Origin: an uncultured Prevotellaceae bacterium
GTDB taxonomy: Bacteria; Bacteroidota; Bacteroidia; Bacteroidales; Bacteroidaceae
Direction: 5' to 3'
DNA length: 64,000 nucleotides
NCBI GenBank assembly: GCA_902767775.1
Contig: CACXIP010000003.1
Location: forward strand, 62,001 to 126,000
Below, in pieces: positions 1 through 10,421 of the stretch; position 1 is the stretch's first letter; the number at the start of each line of letters is the position of its first letter. The position numbers were made by a program, and so were the translations under genes. The notes below the pieces were generated by a model. It searched no databases. It had not been told where the DNA came from and saw nothing but the letters and a program-made list of their open reading frames with translations.

Positions 1-36
1 ATCTCCCGAAATAACAATAACAAATAGCACCCAAAA

Positions 37-76
37 ACAAGAAATCCGGCTCCACTCAGGAAGCCGGATTTCTTGT
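37..76 (-). terminator. Terminator of the rhamnose operon
   Basis: A perfect 15-base inverted repeat (arms 37-51 and 62-76, loop of 10 bases) lies just past the stop of the sugar transporter. Read on the minus strand it is followed by TTGTTTTTGG, a U-rich tail. This fits an intrinsic terminator closing the rhaB-rhaA-transporter transcript. Confidence 0.85.
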
Positions 77-115
77 CTTGTAGAGTTATTCTGCTTATGT
101 AGGTAGGTAGGTTAA

Positions 116-1465
116 TTAATAGTTCTCTCCATATCGCTCCTTGGCGATACTGTCAAGGGTGCGGCCACGGGTGTTGGGACAGCAAATGAAGCCCACAACG
201 AGGGAAATGAGCAACAAGGCTATCATACAATAGGCGGCAATGGTGAATCCCTCACCGTTCTCTCCATAGATATAGGTGAAAATCAAACCCCATACAGCGG
301 ATAGACCACGGACGATGAAGAACATCAAACCTTGGGCGCCGGCACGGAATTTGGCGGGGAACAGCTCAGAACCCCACAGAGCATAGAATATCTGTGGTGA
401 CGAACCGCCTTGGATGCCCCAAAGGACAGCAAACAGCCACAGTCCGGCACGACCATTGACACCAATGGTAACGATGACAAGCCATGCACAGATGGCGACT
501 ACCAAACCAAAAGTATAGATAGCTTTGTGGCTGGTCTTGTCAATGAGCTTAGACACGATGAATGTCACACCGACGATAATGGCCCATTGGATGCAGTTCA
601 TCCAGTTGGCTTGCTCGTTGGTCACTCCGCCTGCCGTCTCATAAATATGAGGCTGGAAGAATCCCATCACCGAAGCCACCAGGTTCCAGGTCAGATAGAT
701 GGTTGCCAAGAAACATACTGTCTTGACTGCAACACTGTTGGAGAACAGCACTCCGAAAGCATGAAGCAGGCCAGTGTCTTCTCCCTTGGCCTTGGCGGCT
801 GCCTTGGCTGCTTTCCACTCACTGCTCTCATCAAGCTTGCGCTGCAAATTCCATGCAATAAACGCCACAATGAACAGCGACAGGAACACGATGCGTGAAC
901 TGAACACATTGACGGCTTCCTGAGTGAGCCCATCGCCGCCGAAGAATTGTGCGACGCTTTCAACCCAACCAAAAAGATATCCGCCAGGGGCAAACAACAT
1001 GCCCAACAGCAGAATCATCATGGGACCGACACCCCATGACATCTGGGATATGCAGATGTTGCGGCCTCTGTTGTTGACTTCCGAACTCTCTGAAATATAG
1101 GTCCATGATGCAGGAACGCCAATGCCAACAGAGATTCCCGTCACGAGAAATCCAAGCAGCAACATCGGGAAGTTGACACTGCAGATGATGAGCGTCACAC
1201 CCAACATATAGACCAGAAGGTTGTAGGTGTAGATGAACTTACGGCCATACTTATCGGCGAGGAACCCACCAATAATGGCTCCAAGGGCTGCACCCAGACA
1301 GTTGGCACTGATAAAGTTGAGCCATCCCAGATGAACCTCGGACAAACCAAGGTAATTCTGCCACAATGTCAGACCACTGGCACCTGCCACGATGGCTCCG
1401 GCATCGAGATAATTGGTAAGAGAGACGGCAATCGTGCTCCTCAGGCTTCCTTTACTTGTTGACAT
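116..1465 (-). CDS. MFS sugar transporter, probably L-rhamnose
   Basis: A 449-residue inner-membrane major facilitator protein with about 12 hydrophobic segments. The sugar-porter signature GGFLADKYGRKF follows the second membrane segment (residues about 66-77), and the C-terminus has a PNTRGRTLDSI motif like the PETKG motif of sugar porters. It starts 18 bases after the stop of rhaA and is the last gene before a strong terminator, so it is most likely the uptake system for the sugar used by rhaA and rhaB. Sugar specificity is inferred only from the operon; it does not belong to the ten-helix RhaT symporter family. Confidence 0.85.
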   Translation of the reverse strand: MSTSKGSLRSTIAVSLTNYLDAGAIVAGASGLTLWQNYLGLSEVHLGWLNFISANCLGAALGAIIGGFLADKYGRKFIYTYNLLVYMLGVTLIICSVNFPMLLLGFLVTGISVGIGVPASWTYISESSEVNNRGRNICISQMSWGVGPMMILLLGMLFAPGGYLFGWVESVAQFFGGDGLTQEAVNVFSSRIVFLSLFIVAFIAWNLQRKLDESSEWKAAKAAAKAKGEDTGLLHAFGVLFSNSVAVKTVCFLATIYLTWNLVASVMGFFQPHIYETAGGVTNEQANWMNCIQWAIIVGVTFIVSKLIDKTSHKAIYTFGLVVAICAWLVIVTIGVNGRAGLWLFAVLWGIQGGSSPQIFYALWGSELFPAKFRAGAQGLMFFIVRGLSAVWGLIFTYIYGENGEGFTIAAYCMIALLLISLVVGFICCPNTRGRTLDSIAKERYGENY

Positions 1466-1483
1466 AATGCAAAAGTGTTACTT

Positions 1484-2734
1484 TTAACGCTTTGAGGTGA
1501 CATCTCTCTCGTACTGCTGGATGGCGGGGATGAACTCGTCGCCAACAGGTACGTTGTTCTTGAGGTTGAAATAGTCGAACACGGCTCCGAAAGGCATTGA
1601 CTTGGCTTCCTCCATCAGGGCAAGACGCTCGAAATACTGACCGTTGTCCTCATATTCACGAAGCTTGGCTACTGGTTCGAGAAGTGCTTGAAGGATGCAC
1701 TTCTGTGTAGCACGGGTGCCGATGATGTATGCACCGATACGGTTAATGCTGGCATCAAAGTAGTCGAGGCCGACATGGGCACGGTGAAGACCGTTGGAAC
1801 GAACCAACTCTTTGAACAGGTCGAGGGTCTGGTCATTCATAATGGTTACATGGTCGGAGTCCCAGCGCACAGGACGGCTGACATGCAGCATCAGTTCAGG
1901 AACATACATGAGCAAGGTGGAGACAAAGTCACTCACATTCTCTGTCTGCTCATAATGACCAGTGTCGATGGTGTACATCTGCTTGCGGGTGGAGCAATAT
2001 GCGGTATAGAAATCGTGTGAACCGACAGTGTAGCTCTCCAAACCAATTCCGAAAAGTTTTGCCTCAAAGCAGTTTTTCACTCCGTCGAGTTTCTCCTCCA
2101 TAATCTCATCGAGGGAAGCGGCAAGAATCTCACGGTATTTCTTCCTCTGGACAGGCATGTCTTTTGAACCGTCATGCACCCAAATGTTCATGATGCAGGG
2201 GTCGCCCTGAGCCTTGCCCATGGCATCGGCAATGCGGCGGCAACGTTTGGTGTGCTCAATCCAGAAATCACGGATGCTCTTGTCGGGATTGGAAAGTGTA
2301 AGGTCACCACTCTTCGGATGAGAGAAGGATGTGGAGTTGAAATCCAACATCATCTTGTTCTCCTTGGCCCAGTCAATCCAACTTTGGAAATGCTTGACTT
2401 CCACCTGGTCGCGGTCAACAAACTGTCCGCCGAAGTCTCCATAAATCTCATGGAGATTAAGACGATGATTGCCGGCTATCAAGGTCTTCACATACTCAAT
2501 GTCCTGACGCACCTCGTCGATATTGCGTGCGCGACCAGGATAGTTGCCTGTGGTCTGAATGCCTCCGGAGAGTGCATCATTGCGCTCAAATCCTACTACA
2601 TCGTCAGACTGCCAGCAATGCAGGGATATCTGCTGCTTCTCCAACTCTGCTATGGCTTTGTCGGTGTCGACGCCAATGGCGGCATAACGTTCTTTGGCTA
2701 CTTCATAAGCCTTCTCAATCAGTTCTGATTTCAT
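1484..2734 (-). CDS. rhaA: L-rhamnose isomerase
   Basis: A 416-residue cytosolic enzyme converting L-rhamnose to L-rhamnulose, of normal family length (about 415-420). The sequence carries family-typical stretches such as DFNSTSFSHPKSGDLTLSNP (residues about 131-150) and the GDFGGQFVDRD loop. It is a metal-dependent TIM-barrel isomerase by family. It lies between rhaB (32 bases upstream) and the transporter (18 bases downstream) on the same strand, so the three genes form one operon. No aldolase (rhaD) or regulator (rhaR/rhaS) is present in the window; they must lie elsewhere or beyond the left edge. Confidence 0.95.
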   Translation of the reverse strand: MKSELIEKAYEVAKERYAAIGVDTDKAIAELEKQQISLHCWQSDDVVGFERNDALSGGIQTTGNYPGRARNIDEVRQDIEYVKTLIAGNHRLNLHEIYGDFGGQFVDRDQVEVKHFQSWIDWAKENKMMLDFNSTSFSHPKSGDLTLSNPDKSIRDFWIEHTKRCRRIADAMGKAQGDPCIMNIWVHDGSKDMPVQRKKYREILAASLDEIMEEKLDGVKNCFEAKLFGIGLESYTVGSHDFYTAYCSTRKQMYTIDTGHYEQTENVSDFVSTLLMYVPELMLHVSRPVRWDSDHVTIMNDQTLDLFKELVRSNGLHRAHVGLDYFDASINRIGAYIIGTRATQKCILQALLEPVAKLREYEDNGQYFERLALMEEAKSMPFGAVFDYFNLKNNVPVGDEFIPAIQQYERDVTSKR

Positions 2735-2766
2735 TTGCTTTTTGTTTTAGTTATTGATGGTTAGTA

Positions 2767-4242
2767 TTATTGTCTGGTAACTTCCAAATAGCGGTTATAG
2801 GCTGCCTCCCATTGTTCTTTGTCCTGAGGGACAAAACGCTTCATCTCTATGCTGTTGCCTATAATCTTGCGCATCTCCCATATATCTTTCACTATGCCGC
2901 AGGCCTTCGACTGAAGCATGATGTTGCCGATGGCTGTGCCTTCCTGAGGACCAGCGAGCACCTCCACGCCTGTGGCATTTGCAGTGAATTGGTCAAGGTA
3001 TTCATTAAGCGAACCGCCGCCAATGATGTGCAGAGTATTGATGGGGAAGGTAGCGAACTCCTTCAGCCACTTGAACACCTGCCTATAGCGCAAGGCCAAA
3101 CTGTCGAAAATGCAACGGCATATCTCCGCATACCCTTCCGGAACATGCTGGTTAGTGGCGCGGCAGTAGCCTTTTATGGCTTCCACCATTGAGGTGGGGT
3201 TGGCGAAACATTGGTCGTCAGGATTGATGATGCTTTGGAAAGGAGTAACTTTCATTGCCTCTGCCTGCAAGACGGCATGTGACTTTGGAGCATCGGTCCA
3301 CTCTTTCCGGCACCGCTCATATAGCCACATACCGCAAATGTTTTTCAGGAAACGGGTAGTGCCCTCGATTCCTCCTTCATTAGTGAAATTGAGGTCGTAG
3401 CTTTGCTCATTGATGATGGCTTCTTTTGTCTCTATTCCCATCAGACTCCATGTGCCACTGCTCAGATAGGCAAATTGCTCATCACGGGCTGGTACGGCTG
3501 CCACAGCACTGGCCGTGTCATGACCAGCTACAGCAACGACAGGAATGGCTTTCAAACCGGTCATCGCTTGCACTTCATCGGTAAGGGTGCCAATGACAGT
3601 GGAGGGACTGACCATCTTGCCAAAAATGTCTCGAGTCAGACCGACGCTTGCCAACAGATTGTCGTCGAGGTCCTTGGTCCTCGGGTCCAATATTTGTGAT
3701 GTGGATGCGATGGTGTACTCACATACTTGTTTGCCTGTCAGCATGAAACTCAGGCAGTCGGGCACAAACAATATCTTGGTGGCATTTTTCAGTGCAGAGT
3801 TATTGTTCTTCCTCATGGCGTAGAGTTGGAACAGCGAATTGAAGTTCATGAACTGTATACCGGTGGTGTCATAAACTTTTTTCTTGTCCACACATTTTTC
3901 AAAATACTCCTCCATCATCCCAAAAGTATGGGGGTCACGGTAGGAAAGCGGATTGCGCAGGATGGCATTGTCTTCACCAATACATACAAAATCAACACCC
4001 CATGTGTCTATTCCGATGGAGGTGATGGGAATCTGCTGCTGGGCTACGATTCGAAGACCTTTGATGATTTCATGATACAGGGCAAAAACATCCCAATAAA
4101 AATGTCCTCCTGTCTGAATGAGGTTGTTGTCAAATCGGGTGATTTCCTCTAATGAGAGCTTTTCGTTCTCAAGTGTACCAACAATTGTGCGCCCACTGGT
4201 GGCACCAAGATCGACGGCAAAAAAGTATTGTTTATTGTCCAT
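2767..4242 (-). CDS. rhaB: Rhamnulokinase
   Basis: A FGGY-family sugar kinase of 491 residues that phosphorylates L-rhamnulose at C1. The N-terminus has the actin-fold phosphate loop AVDLGATSGRT, and the C-terminal ATP-binding part includes IIGGGSLNEYLDQFTANATG. The reading frame is open 13 codons further upstream (to 4281), but that extension (MAIFASKWKIHST) is not like the family, and the kinase fold begins at MDNKQYFF, so the start at 4242 was chosen. It is the first gene of the rhaB-rhaA-transporter operon, and a -7 promoter element lies 27 to 34 bases upstream. Confidence 0.93.
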   Translation of the reverse strand: MDNKQYFFAVDLGATSGRTIVGTLENEKLSLEEITRFDNNLIQTGGHFYWDVFALYHEIIKGLRIVAQQQIPITSIGIDTWGVDFVCIGEDNAILRNPLSYRDPHTFGMMEEYFEKCVDKKKVYDTTGIQFMNFNSLFQLYAMRKNNNSALKNATKILFVPDCLSFMLTGKQVCEYTIASTSQILDPRTKDLDDNLLASVGLTRDIFGKMVSPSTVIGTLTDEVQAMTGLKAIPVVAVAGHDTASAVAAVPARDEQFAYLSSGTWSLMGIETKEAIINEQSYDLNFTNEGGIEGTTRFLKNICGMWLYERCRKEWTDAPKSHAVLQAEAMKVTPFQSIINPDDQCFANPTSMVEAIKGYCRATNQHVPEGYAEICRCIFDSLALRYRQVFKWLKEFATFPINTLHIIGGGSLNEYLDQFTANATGVEVLAGPQEGTAIGNIMLQSKACGIVKDIWEMRKIIGNSIEMKRFVPQDKEQWEAAYNRYLEVTRQ

Positions 4243-4268
4243 GGTTGAATGTATTTTCCATTTGCTTG

Positions 4269-4276
4269 CAAAAATA
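4269..4276 (-). promoter_or_regulatory. Possible rhaB promoter -7 element
   Basis: The minus strand reads TATTTTTG, matching the Bacteroidetes -7 consensus TAnnTTTG. A transcript would begin about 20 bases before the rhaB ATG. No well-spaced TTTG -33 box is visible (nearest TTG is 24 bases away), so the call rests on one element. Confidence 0.4.
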
Positions 4277-4607
4277 GCCATTTTTAGCAGTATCTCTACC
4301 CAATTATTTGATTTTACTTCTAAAAGATTTGCAACGGGTATGCCAAAAATGTGGGAAGCCTATCAATTCAACTTCAAGTTGAAAAAACTGAAAAAACTTG
4401 AATTGAGCAACAAAAAAATCGGATGTCTCACGACAACCGATTTTCAAAAAACAAACTACTTAAAAACTAATCTACTAAAACAAATCAAAAAAATATCTTC
4501 TAATAAAATTATTCCTATTTGGTTTGCAAAATTATATGATAATTCACATAGTTCCAAATATTAATTTGAAAAAAAAAAGAAAAAGTGTATATTTTTTCAA
4601 AAATGAA

Positions 4608-4628
4608 GGGGAAGCAAGACGCTTCCCC
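4608..4628 (-). terminator. groEL terminator
   Basis: Perfect 8-base GC-rich stem (GGGGAAGC, 4608-4615, with its complement 4621-4628) and a 5-base loop, 29 bases past the groEL stop. On the minus strand it is followed by a T-rich run (the plus strand shows long A tracts at 4569-4585). Confidence 0.8.
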
Positions 4629-4656
4629 CTCGATTTGTCAACTATAAGTGTCATTT

Positions 4657-6584
<1,928 letters not shown>

Positions 6585-6727
6585 AACTGTTGATTTTTAA
6601 AAGTATTTTATCAATTCTGACCACTTAATAGCAAAAACCGTGCCAAAAATGATTTTTCCTGCCTCAATTGACAGGAAAATGTCATATTTGTCACTGCATG
6701 TCATGTGGTTTCTTGATTGGAAATGCC

Positions 6728-7831
6728 TCACTTCCGTTCGTTTCCAACATATTTGTGATAATACCAGTAGGTGTTGCCAAATGTCTTGCGAAGCTGGTTT
6801 TGCGTGACAATGCCATGATGCTCCTTTTCCTTCTTCATAAAATCATGGAAATCGGTTTCGGTGATAATGTCCAAAGAGTCCTTCATGGGCTGGCCGGAAT
6901 AATAGTGGTGGAAAACCAACGCCTCTGCATAATGCTTGGGCATGAGGGAATCGGGGTACACTCGGGTAACTAAAGAGGTGAATGTATTTAGGTCTTTTTG
7001 GAGCAGCAGGTTCATCAACCGGTAGTCTGCCTTGGCACGTGGCGCTCCGGCTTTTTCCTTGATGACACTGTCGGGAATGAGGATGGATTGCATGGATATG
7101 CTGTCGGCAACCAACTCTTCCAACCCTTCCGCAACAGGATAGTGAAAGAACCGCTCTCCTAACAGGCCGCTTGCCGACAAGGCATATGCTCTCAGCATGG
7201 TCAGCGATGGATCGGTGGCCGACGAGCGCCTTCCTATTTTGAGTGCCTCATCATATTTGTCCTTGTTGATGAGCTGCTCCATCTTCATACGGTAGTGAAA
7301 CGCCTCGTCGCCATTGCTGAAGATACCCACCGCCATAAACATGACACACATTGTCAGTAGGTTGACCCATGTGGTGCGTGACATTAGTCCACGACTGGCT
7401 GTCTCTGGTTCAAAGGGTTCTATTTGGCGGAGTACCCATAGCACAGCTCCATAAATGATGGCAAGTATGGGTATGGCTATCCACCATCCACCTATAGTGT
7501 GAACTTTGTCGGATGATGGACTGAAATCCGTGATGATGGTGAGTATGAGCAAAGACGGGAAGTAGGTCAAGGCGTGTCCTCGCTTGTAGATAGGAACCAA
7601 CCTGACTACTGCCAGTTGTAGCAGATAGAGGGTAAGAGTGATGAGAAAAGCACCTATAAAACGATGATAGTATGTCCTGCCACCTGAAAGCACGTGCTGA
7701 CCTGCTGCCAACACTTCTGCCTGATAGAAAAAAAGATAAACAAAAGAGAATACCCAAAAAGCGATGGCGCATGTCACCTGCGTGTATCGCTTATCGGGTA
7801 TTCTCTCATTGATATCGTTGAGATAGGGCAT
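6728..7831 (-). CDS. Multi-pass membrane protein of unknown function
   Basis: A 367-residue protein with five or so hydrophobic segments in its first half (residues about 20-40, 55-80, 90-105, 113-132, 155-170) and a soluble, helical C-terminal half (about 175-367) that would lie on one side of the membrane. The soluble part has repeated-helix character (KYDEALKIGRRSSATDPSLTMLRAYALSASG) resembling a tetratricopeptide unit. I recall similar Bacteroidales membrane proteins without known function, but cannot name the family with confidence. It begins 1 base after the glgB stop, so it is co-transcribed with glycogen branching enzyme; a shared function is not established. Confidence 0.8.
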   Translation of the reverse strand: MPYLNDINERIPDKRYTQVTCAIAFWVFSFVYLFFYQAEVLAAGQHVLSGGRTYYHRFIGAFLITLTLYLLQLAVVRLVPIYKRGHALTYFPSLLILTIITDFSPSSDKVHTIGGWWIAIPILAIIYGAVLWVLRQIEPFEPETASRGLMSRTTWVNLLTMCVMFMAVGIFSNGDEAFHYRMKMEQLINKDKYDEALKIGRRSSATDPSLTMLRAYALSASGLLGERFFHYPVAEGLEELVADSISMQSILIPDSVIKEKAGAPRAKADYRLMNLLLQKDLNTFTSLVTRVYPDSLMPKHYAEALVFHHYYSGQPMKDSLDIITETDFHDFMKKEKEHHGIVTQNQLRKTFGNTYWYYHKYVGNERK

Positions 7832-7832
7832 T

Positions 7833-9917
7833 TTAGTTTTTCTTCAACACAACAGCAGAACGTGCTGGAATATAAAGCTTTAACCACTCCTTATGGTCAT
7901 TCACATACAGGGGGTCAAAATTGGTGAAATGGGTGATGGAGTCATCGGCAAAGCCATTTCCGCCAAACTCCTTGGCATCTGTATTAAGCACGACATCATA
8001 GGAACCGGTGGGCACGAGGAAACCGTAGTCGGTAAACGAACGTGTCGGGCTGAAGTTGAATACAAACACAAGGTCGCCCCTCATGAAGGCAAGGATTTGG
8101 TCGCCATCGTTGTGCCAGATTTCCTGAACGGGTGTCTTCTGGAAGTTGCGCTGGCTCTTGATGACGCTGAGCATCTTCTTGTCGAAATCGCCCAACCAGT
8201 GGTAGCAAAGGTCATGGTTGTCGACAAGATTCCACTGACGGCGGGCATATTTATGGCTCCATCCATTTCCCTCTCGTGGGAAGTCAATCCACTCGGGATG
8301 GCCGAACTCATTGCCCATGAAGTTGAGGTAACCACCGTTGATGGCAGCGGCTGTCACCAGACGAATCATTTTGTGAAGCGCAATGCCGCGATTGGCCATC
8401 TCATTCTCGTCACCTTTCTTGAAATGCCAATACATATCAGCGTCTATCAATCGGAAGACAATGGTCTTGTCGCCGACGAGAGCTTGGTCATGGCTCTCGC
8501 AGTAACTGATGGTCTTCTCGTCGGGACGGCGGTTTTTCACTTCCCAGAAGATGGAAGAGGGTTTCCAGTTCTCATCGCTCAGTTCCTTGATAGTCTTAAT
8601 CCAGTAGTCGGGGATGTTCATGGCCATTCGGTAATCGAAGCCATAGCCACCGTCCTCAAATTTGGCGGCCAGACCGGGCATACCACTCACCTCCTCTGCG
8701 ATAGTGATGGCATGGGGATTCACCTCATGGATGAGTTTGTTGGCAAGGGTAAGATAGCAGATGGCATTGTCATCTTCGTGGCCGTTGAAATAGTCTCCAT
8801 AGTTGCAGAATGCCTCTCCCAAACCATGGCTGTAGTATAGCATCGAGGTGACGCCATCGAAACGGAATCCATCAAAGTGATACTCCTCAAGCCAATATTT
8901 GCAGTTGGAGAGAAGGAAATGGATGACATTGTCTTTTCCATAATCAAAGCACAGGGAGTCCCATGCAGGATGCTCATGCTTGTCGCCAGGATAGAAATAT
9001 TGGTTGGGGTCGCCGGCAAGGTTGCCCAAACCTTCTACCTCGTTCTTCACGGCGTGGGAGTGAACAATGTCCATGATGACAGCAATGCCGTTTTTGTGGG
9101 CGGTGTCAATGAGCTCCTTGAGTTCTTCTGGGGTACCGAATCGGCTGGAGGCTGCGAAGAATGAACTGACATGATAGCCAAACGAACCATAGTAGGGATG
9201 CTCCTGAATGGCCATGATTTGAATGCAATTGTATCCGTCGGCAATGACCCTCGGGAGCACGTTGTCTTTGAACTCGGTATAGGTACCCACCTTTTCGGCA
9301 TCCTGCGACATGCCAATATGACATTCGTAGATGAGCAATGGGTTGACGTTGGCTTTGAACGTCTTCTTTTTCCACACATATGGGTGCTCAGGGTTCCACA
9401 CCTGGGCGGAGAAGATTTTGGTCACATCATCCTGAACCACGCGCTGGGCCCATGCGGGGATACGCTCCCCTTCCCCACCATTCCAATGGACATGCATCTT
9501 GTACAGGTCACCATGCTTCATGGCTTTGGATGGCAGTTTGAGTTCCCAGTTGTCAGTGCCGGCAACTCTTTTCATACGGTATTTCTCGCTTTCTGTCCAG
9601 TCGTTGAAATCACCTACCAGATAGATGTCTGTGGCCGTGGGAGCCCATTCACGGAACACCCAGCCTCTCGCTGTCTTATGAAGGCCATAGTAATCATAGC
9701 CTGAGGCGAAGTCACGCAATGTCGACTTGCCGTTCTTCGTGAGTTGGTTAATCTTCCAGACGGCATGGTCATGACGCCCTGCAATGGCAGCCTCGTAGGG
9801 CTCCAGATAGGGGTCGTTGGCTACAAGGCCGATATGCTTTGGGGTCTTTGACTTACCGGATGCCTTTTTCTTGGTGGCCGTCTCTTTGGTTGCCTTGGTG
9901 GTCTTTTTCTCTGCCAT
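7833..9917 (-). CDS. glgB: 1,4-alpha-glucan branching enzyme
   Basis: A GH13 enzyme of 694 residues that makes alpha-1,6 branches in glycogen. After an N-terminal CBM48-like module (about 85-185) come the GH13 motifs: MDIVHSH (282-288), FRFDGV with nucleophile D354, AEEVSGMP with acid/base E408, and ESHDQ with D477. The spacing and the AEEVSGMP motif resemble the eukaryote-type branching enzymes found in Bacteroidetes. Residues 1-27 are a lysine/threonine/alanine-rich tail absent from the catalytic family. It follows a YhcH-family gene (28 bases) and is followed immediately by a membrane protein. No other glycogen gene is in the window. Confidence 0.95.
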   Translation of the reverse strand: MAEKKTTKATKETATKKKASGKSKTPKHIGLVANDPYLEPYEAAIAGRHDHAVWKINQLTKNGKSTLRDFASGYDYYGLHKTARGWVFREWAPTATDIYLVGDFNDWTESEKYRMKRVAGTDNWELKLPSKAMKHGDLYKMHVHWNGGEGERIPAWAQRVVQDDVTKIFSAQVWNPEHPYVWKKKTFKANVNPLLIYECHIGMSQDAEKVGTYTEFKDNVLPRVIADGYNCIQIMAIQEHPYYGSFGYHVSSFFAASSRFGTPEELKELIDTAHKNGIAVIMDIVHSHAVKNEVEGLGNLAGDPNQYFYPGDKHEHPAWDSLCFDYGKDNVIHFLLSNCKYWLEEYHFDGFRFDGVTSMLYYSHGLGEAFCNYGDYFNGHEDDNAICYLTLANKLIHEVNPHAITIAEEVSGMPGLAAKFEDGGYGFDYRMAMNIPDYWIKTIKELSDENWKPSSIFWEVKNRRPDEKTISYCESHDQALVGDKTIVFRLIDADMYWHFKKGDENEMANRGIALHKMIRLVTAAAINGGYLNFMGNEFGHPEWIDFPREGNGWSHKYARRQWNLVDNHDLCYHWLGDFDKKMLSVIKSQRNFQKTPVQEIWHNDGDQILAFMRGDLVFVFNFSPTRSFTDYGFLVPTGSYDVVLNTDAKEFGGNGFADDSITHFTNFDPLYVNDHKEWLKLYIPARSAVVLKKN

Positions 9918-9945
9918 ATGATTGATGCTTTAAAAATGATGTCGA

Positions 9946-10392
9946 TTAGCACTTAACTTTGAAGATTGCCTTCTTGAGCTCAGGCTGGTCGGAAATGCAG
10001 GGGGCATGTCCGTCCTGGGGAAAGAAGATGACAAACATACCTGGGCGGCATGTCACATAGCTTTGGGATGCAATACCAGGATATTTGGCGATGTCCTTTT
10101 TTTCATCGAATTCTACTTCAGGCAGGTCGGATAATGGTGTGTAGCCAAACGTCTCATCACCGGAGATGGGAATCTGAATGTCTGCCATCACCTTGTGGGT
10201 TTCCAGTACGGCCTCCTCAACAGTTTTGCCCTTGACCTGTTGTATGTTGACAAAGACATCTTCGCCGACAATAGGATGCTTGCCTGTTTCAAGGCTGTCG
10301 AGTTGATGATTTTTCAGATACTCTGCCACAACTTCGAATAAAGGATTGAGCCCGAGATATTTTTCTAAATTTTGTAGGGTGTCGATAATCAT
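9946..10392 (-). CDS. YhcH/YjgK/YiaL family protein
   Basis: A 148-residue cupin-like protein of the DUF386 family (E. coli YhcH, YjgK, YiaL; also the EbgC beta-galactosidase subunit). Features include the N-terminal MIIDTLQNLEKYLGLNP, a central ETHKVMADIQIPISGDETFGY with the conserved histidine that helps bind a metal, and a C-terminal FVIFFPQDGHAPC with the second histidine. Members are linked to sugar (often sialic acid or galactoside) metabolism, but the substrate here is unknown. It sits between the MORN protein (29 bases upstream) and glgB. Confidence 0.88.
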   Translation of the reverse strand: MIIDTLQNLEKYLGLNPLFEVVAEYLKNHQLDSLETGKHPIVGEDVFVNIQQVKGKTVEEAVLETHKVMADIQIPISGDETFGYTPLSDLPEVEFDEKKDIAKYPGIASQSYVTCRPGMFVIFFPQDGHAPCISDQPELKKAIFKVKC

Positions 10393-10421
10393 GTTGTTCG
10401 GTTTTTATGTTTGTATTTAAC

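Larger units (their letters stand above)
4243..4656. other. Intergenic region between groEL and rhaB
   Basis: About 410 AT-rich bases. Contains the rhaB promoter candidate and the groEL terminator. The open frame crossing it on the plus strand has no family features and low-complexity lysine-rich translation, so no gene is called. Confidence 0.7.

Noticed and set aside
4118-4564. Plus-strand open frame crossing the rhaB start and intergenic region
   Set aside because: First half is antisense to rhaB; second half is low-complexity lysine/asparagine sequence from AT-rich spacer DNA.
6585-6727. CIRCE operator upstream of groES
   Set aside because: No TTAGCACTC-N9-GAGTGCTAA was found; only a short TGACA/TGTCA pair, too weak to call.
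7893-8840. Long plus-strand open frame of 315 codons opposite glgB
   Set aside because: It lies wholly within glgB on the other strand, has no domain character, and open antisense frames are common opposite genes with this codon bias.
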